Origin: Polaromonas sp. YR568 | GTDB lineage: Bacteria > Pseudomonadota > Gammaproteobacteria > Burkholderiales > Burkholderiaceae | Length of the DNA stretch: 14,212 nucleotides | Assembly (NCBI GenBank): GCA_945871335.1 | Contig: CAMBWM010000033.1 | Coordinates: 1 to 14,212, forward strand | Reading direction: 5' to 3' | Made by a program: the position numbers and the translations under genes | Notes under the pieces: model-generated | Told to the model about the DNA's origin: nothing | Databases searched by the model: none | What the model saw: only the letters and a program-made list of their open reading frames with translations | In this document: positions 6,323 through 13,449 of the stretch, piece after piece | Position numbering within the stretch: position 1 is the stretch's first letter | Layout: each line of letters opens with the position of its first letter

Positions 6323-7447
6323 ATGTACGTGGCCGTCAAAGGCGGGGAAAACGCCATTCTCAACAGTTACCTCCTGCTGGCCACACAGCGCCGCGGCGAC
6401 AACCGCCTGCCGGAGCTCAGCGTGCTGCAGATTCAGCAACAGCTCAAACTGGCCGTGGACCGCGTCATGAATGAAGGCTCGGTTTACGACCCTGAACTTG
6501 CGGCGCTGGCGATCAAGCAAGCCAGCGGCGACCTGATCGAAGCCATTTTTTTGTTGCGCGCCTACCGCGCCACCTTGCCTCGACTGGGCATTACCCAGCC
6601 ACTCAAGACTGAGCGCATGTCGCTGCAAAGGCGCATCTCTGCAACCTTCAAAGATCTGCCGGGCGGCCAGGTGCTGGGACCCACCTACGACTACACCCAG
6701 CGATTGCTTGATTTCACGCTACTGGCCAGCAGTCAGCCCGTGCCCACCGCAGTAACGCACAACACCGAAGAACAGCCAGGTCGAATTGATTTGGCAGTTA
6801 CGCCGCGCGTGGTTGATCTGCTCAACAACGAAGGTCTGATTGAAACGCGGCCCATCCCGCCGGGTGACCCTGCCCCTGTGGACCTGACCCGTGAACCCTT
6901 GCGCTTTCCGGCCGTGCGCGCCACCCGCCTGCAAAATTTGGCGCGTGGTGATGAAGGTTTTCTGTTGGCGATGGCTTACTCGACCCAGCGCGGTTACGCC
7001 CACAGTCACCCATTTGTCGGCGAGGTTCGTTTGGGTCAGGTGGCGCTGGAGATCGTTCCTGAGGAACTTGGCTTTGCCATCTCCATTGGCGACATCGAAA
7101 TCACAGAGTGTGAGATGGTCAATCAGTTTGCCGGTAGCAAAACAGAGCCGCCGCAATTCACTCGCGGCTATGGCCTTGCGTTTGGCCACAGCGAGCGTAA
7201 GGCTATGGCCATGAGTCTGGTGGACCGGGCACTGCGCGCCGATGAGTTGGGCGAGCCGATTGAGTCGCCCGCACAAATGCAGGAATTTGTTTTGTCGCAC
7301 AGTGACAGCCTTGAAGCCTCAGGCTTTGTGCAGCACCTGAAGTTGCCGCATTACGTTGACTTTCAATCTGAACTGGAATTGATCCGGAAAATGCGCGCGG
7401 CATCCAGCCAGACGCCGAGCCCGACAGTCCCTGGAGTCACAGCATGA
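6323..7447 (+). CDS. phnI: PhnI, C-P lyase nucleosidase subunit
   Basis: PhnI catalyses displacement of adenine from ATP by the phosphonate, with PhnG, PhnH and PhnL, giving the ribose 5-triphosphate phosphonate; alone it acts as a purine nucleotide nucleosidase. The 374-residue protein begins MYVAVKGGENAI, the conserved PhnI start, and continues with YDPELAALAIKQASGD, FLLRAYRATLPR, LARGDEGFLLAMAYSTQRGY and a C-terminal FVQHLKLPHYVDFQSEL. E. coli PhnI has 354 residues. The open frame reaches 246 bp further upstream, overlapping phnH, but that extension is unlike PhnI. The stop overlaps the phnJ start by ATGA. Confidence 0.95.
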   Translation: MYVAVKGGENAILNSYLLLATQRRGDNRLPELSVLQIQQQLKLAVDRVMNEGSVYDPELAALAIKQASGDLIEAIFLLRAYRATLPRLGITQPLKTERMSLQRRISATFKDLPGGQVLGPTYDYTQRLLDFTLLASSQPVPTAVTHNTEEQPGRIDLAVTPRVVDLLNNEGLIETRPIPPGDPAPVDLTREPLRFPAVRATRLQNLARGDEGFLLAMAYSTQRGYAHSHPFVGEVRLGQVALEIVPEELGFAISIGDIEITECEMVNQFAGSKTEPPQFTRGYGLAFGHSERKAMAMSLVDRALRADELGEPIESPAQMQEFVLSHSDSLEASGFVQHLKLPHYVDFQSELELIRKMRAASSQTPSPTVPGVTA

Positions 7448-8361
7448 ACGTCGCTCATGAAATCGAACTGGCGCCTTTGACTGAACTGGCCAGCGGCGAT
7501 GTGCAGTCCAACTTTAACTTTGCCTACCTGGATGAGCGCACTAAGCGCATGATCCGCCGAGCACTGCTCAAAGCAGTGTCAATTCCCGGCTACCAAGTGC
7601 CATTCGGCTCGCGTGAGATGCCGCTGCCCTATGGCTGGGGCACTGGCGGTATTCAAGTGACGGCCTCGGTCATCGGGCCTAAAGATGTACTCAAGATCAT
7701 CGACCAAGGATCTGACGATACCGTCAATGCGGTGAATATCCGTCGTTTTTTCGAGCGTACAGCTGGCGTGGCAACGACCACGCACACCCGTGATGCGAGC
7801 TTGATTCAGACCCGCCACCGGATTCCCGAGATTCCTCTTCAGGAAGGGCAGGTGATCATTTACCAGGTGCCTGTGCCGGAGCCGATGCAGCGCTTGGAGC
7901 CGCGCGAGACCGAAACTCGCACCCTGCACGGGCTGGCCGAATATGGTTTGCTGCACGTCAAGCTGTATGAGGACATTGCCAAGTACGGTCACATCGCCAC
8001 CACCTACGATTACCCGGTGCTGGTGAACGGGCGCTACATCATGGCGCCTTCACCGATTCCGAAATTCGACAACCCGAAGATGCACATGAACCCGGCCTTG
8101 CAACTCTTTGGCGCTGGCCGCGAAAAACGCATCTATGCAGTGCCCCCGTACACCTCCGTCGAAAGTCTGGGCTTTGAAGACCATCCCTTTGAAGTGCAGC
8201 GCTGGGATGCCGCCTGCGCACTGTGTGGTGCCAAGGACAGCTTTCTCGATGAAGTGATCACTGATGACCTCGGCACACGCATGCATGTCTGCTCGGACTC
8301 GGACTATTGCCAGTCGCGTCAAGACGCTTCAAGATCGGCTCATGGCGAGGCTGCCATATGA
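7444..8361 (+). CDS. phnJ: PhnJ, radical-SAM C-P lyase (alpha-D-ribose 1-methylphosphonate 5-phosphate C-P-lyase)
   Basis: PhnJ cleaves the carbon-phosphorus bond of ribose 1-methylphosphonate 5-phosphate by radical chemistry, giving methane (or another alkane) and the 1,2-cyclic phosphate. The 305-residue protein has C258-x2-C261-x21-C283 for the [4Fe-4S] cluster and C289 five residues on, the same spacing as E. coli C241, C244, C266 and C272. G49 in the SIPGYQVPFG block equals the E. coli glycyl radical G32; all five show the same offset of 17. RETETRT and SPIPKFDNPKM are further conserved blocks. The N-terminus is about 17 residues longer than in E. coli. All catalytic residues are present, so it should be active. 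It overlaps phnI and the next gene by ATGA on both sides. Confidence 0.97.
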   Translation: MNVAHEIELAPLTELASGDVQSNFNFAYLDERTKRMIRRALLKAVSIPGYQVPFGSREMPLPYGWGTGGIQVTASVIGPKDVLKIIDQGSDDTVNAVNIRRFFERTAGVATTTHTRDASLIQTRHRIPEIPLQEGQVIIYQVPVPEPMQRLEPRETETRTLHGLAEYGLLHVKLYEDIAKYGHIATTYDYPVLVNGRYIMAPSPIPKFDNPKMHMNPALQLFGAGREKRIYAVPPYTSVESLGFEDHPFEVQRWDAACALCGAKDSFLDEVITDDLGTRMHVCSDSDYCQSRQDASRSAHGEAAI

Positions 8362-8801
8362 GTGTCCATATCCGTCAGGCTGAGTCGACTGATGTGGCAG
8401 CGGTGTTGACCTTGTACGCGCAGATTGACTTCAACAACGATGCAGTCTTGTCTGAAGCCGAGGCACTAAAAATCTTTGCTGAGTTTGCACGCTACCCGAG
8501 TTACCGGCTGTTCGTGGCCATGGACGCAGCCCAAGTGGTTGGCAGCTATGCCTTGCTGGTGATGCACAACATGGCCCATGGCGGCATGCCCTCAGCCGTG
8601 GTGGAGGACGTCGTGGTCGCCAGCGCACAACAGGGGCGCGGCATTGGCCGGCAGATGATGGACCATGCCAAAGAAGAGGCCAAGGCCGCAGGTTGCTACA
8701 AGCTGGCGCTGTCCTCCAACCTCAAGCGCCACGCAGCGCATTCCTTTTATGACTCCCTCGGGTTTGAGCAGCACGGCCTGAGTTTTGTGATCGAACCCTG
8801 A
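8358..8801 (+). CDS. phnO: GNAT acetyltransferase, PhnO-like (aminoalkylphosphonate N-acetyltransferase)
   Basis: This 147-residue GNAT protein has the acetyl-CoA motif Q91-QGRGIG97 following the VVEDVVV strand, and a C-terminal block LSSNLKRHAAHSFYDSLGFEQ that closely follows the corresponding part of E. coli PhnO. PhnO acetylates 1- and 2-aminoalkylphosphonates with acetyl-CoA, which helps their use by C-P lyase or detoxifies aminomethylphosphonate. ATG 8358 overlaps the phnJ stop (ATGA), and phnK begins 1 bp after its stop. In E. coli phnO lies between phnN and phnP; here it sits between phnJ and phnK, inside the core set. The frame extends upstream to 8307 through phnJ, but that start has no support. 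The substrate is inferred. Confidence 0.82.
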   Translation: MSVHIRQAESTDVAAVLTLYAQIDFNNDAVLSEAEALKIFAEFARYPSYRLFVAMDAAQVVGSYALLVMHNMAHGGMPSAVVEDVVVASAQQGRGIGRQMMDHAKEEAKAAGCYKLALSSNLKRHAAHSFYDSLGFEQHGLSFVIEP

Positions 8802-8802
8802 T

Positions 8803-9606
8803 ATGACATTGATCTCACCCCAGACATCTGCTGCGCCTTCTGCACTGCTGCAGGTTCGTGGGCTCGGTAAGAATTACGGTGACCGCGTTGCGCTCAAAGA
8901 TGTTTCTTTTGACCTGTGGCCCGGTGAGGTGCTGGCCGTGGTGGGCGAGTCCGGCTCCGGCAAGTCGACCCTGCTCAACGCCATTGCTGCCCGTAGCCGA
9001 CCCGATACCGGCAGCGTCCACTTCATGACTCGCCATGAGGGTCTCCAGGAGGTCTATGGTATGACCGAGGCGCAGCAGCGTTTGCTGTCGCGCACGGACT
9101 GGGGCTTTGTGCACCAGAACGCTGCCGATGGATTGCGCATGGATGTCTCTGCCGGTGCCAATGTAGGTGAGCGCCTGATGGGCTTGGGCGAGCGCCACTA
9201 CGGTCGCCTGCGCGAAATAGCTGCCGGCTGGCTGGAGCGCGTCGAGATTGACGTGGCACGCATGGATGACGCCCCCCGCACTTTTTCAGGTGGCATGCGC
9301 CAGCGCCTGCAAATCGCCCGCAACCTCGTGACCGAGCCACGGCTAGTCTTCATGGACGAGCCGACGTCGGGACTCGATGTCTCGGTGCAGGCCCGCTTGC
9401 TGGACATGCTGCGCCAGTTGACCCGCAAGATGCAGCTGGCAGCCATCGTGGTCACGCATGATCTGGCAGTCGCCCGTCTGCTGGCACACCGCATGATCGT
9501 CATGCAGCGCGGCTGTGTGGTCGAAGTTGGCCTGACCGATCAGGTACTTGACGACCCGCAGCATCCTTACACCCAGCTTCTTGTTTCTTCAGTACTTCAA
9601 CCATGA
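8803..9606 (+). CDS. phnK: PhnK, ABC-type ATPase of the C-P lyase complex
   Basis: PhnK is an ABC ATPase that docks on PhnJ in the C-P lyase complex and is not a membrane transporter component; together with PhnL it couples ATP use to the reaction. The 267-residue protein has Walker A GESGSGKST (49-56), Q-loop Q105, signature FSGGMRQR (161-168), Walker B LVFMDEP (181-187; D185, E186) and the H-loop in VVTHDLAV. A dipeptide/oligopeptide-transporter-like C-terminus (DPQHPYTQLL) is normal for PhnK. The ATG follows the phnO stop by one base and the stop overlaps phnL by ATGA. No transmembrane partners lie nearby, which fits PhnK rather than an importer ATPase. Confidence 0.93.
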   Translation: MTLISPQTSAAPSALLQVRGLGKNYGDRVALKDVSFDLWPGEVLAVVGESGSGKSTLLNAIAARSRPDTGSVHFMTRHEGLQEVYGMTEAQQRLLSRTDWGFVHQNAADGLRMDVSAGANVGERLMGLGERHYGRLREIAAGWLERVEIDVARMDDAPRTFSGGMRQRLQIARNLVTEPRLVFMDEPTSGLDVSVQARLLDMLRQLTRKMQLAAIVVTHDLAVARLLAHRMIVMQRGCVVEVGLTDQVLDDPQHPYTQLLVSSVLQP

Positions 9607-10319
9607 CACAAGCACTTCTTCAAATTCAAGGGGTGGCCAAGCGCTTTACCTTACACCACCAAAATGGCGTTGAGTTGGCAGTTTTGGGCGAGGCAAACAT
9701 GGAGGTTCGTGCCGGCGAATGTGTGGTTTTGGATGGACCTTCCGGCATGGGAAAGAGCACCTTGCTCAAAATGATTTATGCCAACTACAGAACCAGTGCC
9801 GGCAGCATATGGATTCGCTTGCCGGGTCGTGCACCGATTGACGTCACCTCTGCTTCGCCGTATGAACTTGTTCGCTTGCGAAAAGAATCAATTGGCTATG
9901 TGAGTCAGTTTTTACGCGTTATCCCGCGGGTTTCAGCGCTGGACGTGGTGGCAGAACCATTGCTCGACGACGGTGACGACTCACCCGAAATTCTGCAGGT
10001 TGCACGTGTAGAAGCTGGGCGTTGGCTGACGCGTTTGCGTATACCCGAGCGACTGTGGCATTTACCGCCAGCCACATTTTCTGGTGGCGAGCAGCAGCGC
10101 ATCAACATTGCCCGCAGCATGATCAAGCCAAGACCCCTTCTTTTACTTGACGAGCCTACCGCCTCCCTTGATTTAGAAAATGCGCAGACTGTGATCGATT
10201 TGATACGCGAAGCCAGTGCGCGAGGCGCTGCGATCGTAGGCATTTTTCATGACGTGCACGTGGGTGATGCCGTGGCTACCCGGCGAATCAATGTAGCCGA
10301 CTTCAGGACAAAAGAATGA
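9603..10319 (+). CDS. phnL: PhnL, second ABC-type ATPase of the C-P lyase system
   Basis: PhnL is required with PhnG, PhnH and PhnI for formation of the ribose 5-triphosphate phosphonate and associates with PhnK. The 238-residue protein has Walker A GPSGMGKST (45-53), signature FSGGEQQRINIAR (from residue 159) and Walker B LLLLDEPTASLD (D183, E184), and the PhnL hallmark FLRVIPRVSALDVVAEPL after the Q-loop. Its length fits E. coli PhnL (226). Both ends overlap neighbours by ATGA (phnK and phnM). Sampled lines suggest lower GC from here to phnM than in phnK. Confidence 0.93.
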   Translation: MTQALLQIQGVAKRFTLHHQNGVELAVLGEANMEVRAGECVVLDGPSGMGKSTLLKMIYANYRTSAGSIWIRLPGRAPIDVTSASPYELVRLRKESIGYVSQFLRVIPRVSALDVVAEPLLDDGDDSPEILQVARVEAGRWLTRLRIPERLWHLPPATFSGGEQQRINIARSMIKPRPLLLLDEPTASLDLENAQTVIDLIREASARGAAIVGIFHDVHVGDAVATRRINVADFRTKE

Positions 10320-11470
10320 CCAATCAATTGATCTTTAAAAATGCCCAGATGGTGTTGCGAGACGAAGTCGTGCATGGCAGTTTAGTGGCTGAAAATGGTT
10401 TGATCAGCGAGGTTGCCGGATCTACATCCGTAACAGCTGCATTAGATCTCAATGGGGACTATCTCTTACCCGGCCTAGTTGAAATTCATACCGACAACTT
10501 TGAGCGTCACCTGATGCCCAGACCCAAAGTTCAATGGGCAGAGTTGCCCGCCTTGTTGGCACACGATGCAGAAATTGCTGCCGCTGGTATCACCACCGTT
10601 TTTGACGCACTTGGCGTTGGCGAGGCGGACCTTGAAAGCCTGCGCGGCAGTGCTTGGGGTGATGTGCTTGCGACCATTAATGACTGCACCCGGCAAGACT
10701 TGTTGCGAGCCGATCATCATCTGCACGTTCGATGTGAGTTACCGGCGCCTAATACGATTGAACTTTTTGAGCCATTCAAGGGTCATCCGCGGCTCTCACT
10801 TATTTCGCTCATGGACCATACGCCGGGCCAGCGGCAATGGGAAAATATTGAGCAAGCTCGGATTTATTACGTTGGTAAAAAGGGCTGGAGCCAGCAAAAA
10901 TTTGAGCAACAAGTAGCCCACGCCAATGAGTTGCAGGCTAAATTTGCTCAACCTCATCGCCGGTTTTTTGTGGACTACTGCAAAACGCATGGGATTGCTT
11001 TGGCCAGTCACGACGACACCACGGTTGCGCATGTTCAGCAAGCTTATGCCGAGGGTGCTTGTATGTCCGAGTTTCCAACCACGGTGGCTGCAGCCAGTGA
11101 AGCCCACAAGCATGGCTTGAGTACCGTCATGGGCGGTCCCAATGTGGTGCGTGGTGGTTCTCACTCGGGCAACGTTGCTGCGGTCGAATTGGCCAGACTG
11201 GGTTTGCTGGATATCTTGTCTTCTGATTACGTTCCCGGAAGTTTGCTGACGGCTGTAATGTCCCTGGTGGCGCAAAGTGTCATGACCTTGCCACAGGCCG
11301 TTGCCACAGTGACCTCAGCACCCGCTCTTGCCACCGGCTTTAATGACCGTGGCGCCATTGAGGCAGGGCTCAGAGCTGATCTGATTCAGGTTCATATTGC
11401 TCAATTGCCAAATGGGGTGCGTCATGCGGTAGTTCGTGCGGTTTGGCGTGAAGGACGACGCGTTTTATAG
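10316..11470 (+). CDS. phnM: PhnM, alpha-D-ribose 1-methylphosphonate 5-triphosphate diphosphatase
   Basis: PhnM is an amidohydrolase-superfamily enzyme that removes diphosphate from the ribose 5-triphosphate phosphonate, yielding the PhnJ substrate. The 384-residue protein has the metal motif VEIHTDNFERH (H58, D60, H66), a central YVGKKGWS block (lysine around 188-189), SHDDTT (H232, D233, D234) and a late LSSDYVPGSLL (D304), all in the expected PhnM order and spacing. Length matches E. coli PhnM (378). It overlaps phnL by ATGA and ends in TAG at 11468-11470. A 91-bp gap to the HD-domain gene follows, with no terminator, so read-through is likely. Confidence 0.94.
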   Translation: MTNQLIFKNAQMVLRDEVVHGSLVAENGLISEVAGSTSVTAALDLNGDYLLPGLVEIHTDNFERHLMPRPKVQWAELPALLAHDAEIAAAGITTVFDALGVGEADLESLRGSAWGDVLATINDCTRQDLLRADHHLHVRCELPAPNTIELFEPFKGHPRLSLISLMDHTPGQRQWENIEQARIYYVGKKGWSQQKFEQQVAHANELQAKFAQPHRRFFVDYCKTHGIALASHDDTTVAHVQQAYAEGACMSEFPTTVAAASEAHKHGLSTVMGGPNVVRGGSHSGNVAAVELARLGLLDILSSDYVPGSLLTAVMSLVAQSVMTLPQAVATVTSAPALATGFNDRGAIEAGLRADLIQVHIAQLPNGVRHAVVRAVWREGRRVL

Positions 11471-11498
11471 CAGCAGAAAATCCATCTTAAACAAGTTC

Positions 11499-11526
11499 TT
11501 GTCCGCTTTAACTGAAACCTTATAGA
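11499..11526 (+). promoter_or_regulatory. Possible promoter for the HD-domain gene
   Basis: TTGTCC (11499-11504) and TATAGA (11521-11526) are 16 bp apart, each matching the sigma-70 consensus at 4 of 6 positions. It lies in the 91-bp gap after phnM, the only sizeable gap on the plus strand of the phn locus, so separate control of the HD gene is possible. No Pho box or PhnF-like palindrome is seen here. Confidence 0.3.
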
Positions 11527-11550
11527 GCATTGACTCAATTCTTTTGATTG

Positions 11551-11556
11551 AAGGAA
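11551..11556 (+). promoter_or_regulatory. Ribosome-binding site fixing the HD-domain gene start
   Basis: AAGGAA stands 5 bp before ATG 11562. It supports this start over the in-frame TTG at 11544, which has no comparable site upstream. Confidence 0.65.
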
Positions 11557-11561
11557 ACTCC

Positions 11562-12116
11562 ATGGCATTGACAACAACTGACATCATCGAAATTTTTCAA
11601 ACCCGTGCATCAGCACAGTACGGTGGAGAAGCCGTAAGTCAATTTGAACATGCGATGCAGTGCGCGCATTTGGCAGAGAAAGCTGGCGAAGAAGACAGCA
11701 CTGTGGTTGCCGCCATGCTGCATGATTTAGGTCATCTGTTGGTTGACAAAAGAGTTTCTGCTAATGATGAAACACAAGAGCGCGATGACCTTCACCAGCA
11801 CATAGCCATTCCTTTCTTACGCGGTTTGCTGCCTGATGCTGTGATTGAGCCGATTCGAATGCATGTGGACGCAAAGCGCTATTTGTGCGCAGTTGTACCC
11901 ACCTATTGGGAGAGTTTGTCACCGGCTTCCAAACGCAGTCTGGAGTTACAAGGTGGAATTTATACGGCCACGCAATGCGAAGCGTTTATGAGTCAGCCAT
12001 TTGCAGATGTGGCTGTGCGACTTCGGCGTTACGATGATCTGGCTAAAGATCCGCAAGCCGTCACTCCTAATCTTGCTCATTTTCAGTTAAAGCTTGAATC
12101 ACTGGTATTGGTGTGA
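11562..12116 (+). CDS. PhnZ/TmpB-like HD-domain protein, putative mixed-valent di-iron phosphonate oxygenase
   Basis: The 184-residue protein belongs to the HD-domain family associated with phosphonate operons. Metal-site residues follow the order of PhnZ: H30, H54-D55 (in MLHDLGH, with H58 in the same motif), H78, H101 and D158. It also has Y20-GG-E23, corresponding to the Y-x-x-E pair of PhnZ that shields and ligates iron, and MHVDAKRYL with K105 near the substrate phosphonate. PhnZ and TmpB oxidatively cleave the C-P bond of 1-hydroxyphosphonates made by an Fe(II)/2-oxoglutarate hydroxylase (PhnY, TmpA). No such hydroxylase is in this window. Alignment to PhnZ is from memory of the family. 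The start is ATG 11562, and the last 50 bp overlap phoR on the other strand. The exact substrate is unknown; a plain phosphohydrolase is less likely given Y20/E23. Confidence 0.8.
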   Translation: MALTTTDIIEIFQTRASAQYGGEAVSQFEHAMQCAHLAEKAGEEDSTVVAAMLHDLGHLLVDKRVSANDETQERDDLHQHIAIPFLRGLLPDAVIEPIRMHVDAKRYLCAVVPTYWESLSPASKRSLELQGGIYTATQCEAFMSQPFADVAVRLRRYDDLAKDPQAVTPNLAHFQLKLESLVLV

Positions 12117-13449
12117 CTGGCTGAATGTGTGTTTCTTCGTTGAAAGATGCTTGGATTCTTGAGAGCGGTAGCGCGATAGAAAAAATAGAACCTTGGCCTA
12201 TCGTGCTTTGTATGTTGATGTGCCCGCCATGGCGTTGTGCCACGTGTTTCACGATGGCCAGTCCCAAACCCGTTCCACCTGTTTCACGCGATCGGCTGCG
12301 GTCAACGCGGTAAAAACGTTCTGTCAGGCGTGGCAGGTGTTCTGCTGCAATACCCGGTCCGCTGTCTTCGACAAAAAACTCAGCACTGTCGTCTTTGAGT
12401 CGCCAGCCAGCACAAATAGCCCCACCATCGGGCGTGTATCGAACTGCATTGCCCAATAGATTAGACATGGCACTCAGAAGTTCAGTTTTAGCGCCTGCCA
12501 CCTGCAAGCGCGGCCCTTCAACACTGCGAATCTCATGAGGCGGATGGGAGATCACTTGCGATAAGCCCTTAGCCTCTTGCATAGCTTGGACGAGTAATTC
12601 ATGGGTGTCTAGCCAATCGCCTTGTCCGGGTGACGGACTGCCTTCAAGACGAGACAGTGTGAGCAAATCACTCACTAAACTTTGCATGCGCTGAGCTTGC
12701 TGACTCATCAAGTCGAGGTAGACATTGCGCTCGGGCTCTTCAATGGGCAGTGTTTGCAGTGTTTCGACAAATCCGCTGAGGACAGTCAAGGGTGTGCGAA
12801 TTTCGTGTGAGACATTGGCCACAAAATCTTTACGCATAGCTTCTGCCAGTTCTATTGCAGTCACATCACGTGTGAGCATTAGTTTGCGCCGGCTACCGTA
12901 GGGGTGAATTTGAATCGATATACGCGAAGGATGCGTAGCACTTGCACGAACCCCATTGATCTGGATTTCTGTGCTGAAGTCAGCATCGGCAAGGTACGCA
13001 GAAAAATTAGGCGAGCGCACCAGATTTTGAACGTATTGGCCGATGTCGCGTTGGGGATCAACGCCCAATTGATTGGCTGCGGTCAGGTTGACCCATTCGA
13101 TGCGACCCGAATCATCGAGCAGTACAACGCCGTTGGGTGAGGCTTGGATCGCGGCCAGAAAATTAGAAAGCTTGTTATCACTTGATAGCTGTTGCTTATC
13201 TAGTTTCTTGAATATTTTCTTACTTCGATCATATATTTCTAACCATACACCGGAGAGTTGAGGCGATGCCTTTAGGTCAAAGTTGTTGAGCCAGGCCAGC
13301 AGACGCGCTGCACGTACTGCATCCCAGGCGCTCCATACAACTGCGCCACATGCCGCGCCGGCAAAAGTCAAACCCGTCGACCCTTCGTAAAGTCCCCATG
13401 CAGCACCTAAGCTCACCAGGGCCAGCAGTTCAATCGGGCGTCGCGTCAT
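12067..13449 (-). CDS. phoR: PhoR, phosphate-regulon sensor histidine kinase
   Basis: PhoR autophosphorylates and passes phosphate to PhoB when phosphate is scarce, under control of the Pst transporter and PhoU. The 460-residue protein has two N-terminal membrane segments (about 6-20 and 25-42) with almost no periplasmic loop, a charged linker, a PAS domain (about 95-200), the HisKA H-box VSHEIRTPL (H215) and a HATPase domain with N-box LLGNAVRYTP (N334), G1 DSGPGI (from D362), F-box ERFYRVD and G2 GGTGLGLAIV (from G391). A tail of about 30 residues follows the ATPase domain, and its last 16 residues are encoded antisense to the HD-domain gene. The ATG overlaps the phoB stop (ATGA). The lysine-rich linker (about residues 72-95) is encoded by strikingly AT-rich DNA. 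Confidence 0.95.
   Translation of the reverse strand: MTRRPIELLALVSLGAAWGLYEGSTGLTFAGAACGAVVWSAWDAVRAARLLAWLNNFDLKASPQLSGVWLEIYDRSKKIFKKLDKQQLSSDNKLSNFLAAIQASPNGVVLLDDSGRIEWVNLTAANQLGVDPQRDIGQYVQNLVRSPNFSAYLADADFSTEIQINGVRASATHPSRISIQIHPYGSRRKLMLTRDVTAIELAEAMRKDFVANVSHEIRTPLTVLSGFVETLQTLPIEEPERNVYLDLMSQQAQRMQSLVSDLLTLSRLEGSPSPGQGDWLDTHELLVQAMQEAKGLSQVISHPPHEIRSVEGPRLQVAGAKTELLSAMSNLLGNAVRYTPDGGAICAGWRLKDDSAEFFVEDSGPGIAAEHLPRLTERFYRVDRSRSRETGGTGLGLAIVKHVAQRHGGHINIQSTIGQGSIFSIALPLSRIQASFNEETHIQPVTPIPVIQALTENEQD

Noticed and set aside
6719..7300. 193-codon minus-strand open frame opposite phnI
   Set aside because: It is a shadow of phnI with no ribosome-binding site or family features.
8803..10319. 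phnK-phnL as dipeptide ABC importer ATPases
   Set aside because: No permease or binding-protein genes are nearby, and order and motifs match the C-P lyase ATPases.
10796..11275. 159-codon minus-strand open frame opposite phnM
   Set aside because: It is antisense to conserved PhnM motifs and its composition is that of a reverse-frame shadow.
11535..11551. TCAAT-N7-ATTGA inverted repeat before the HD-domain gene
   Set aside because: Five-base AT-rich arms are expected by chance and no matching copy is seen elsewhere in the window.
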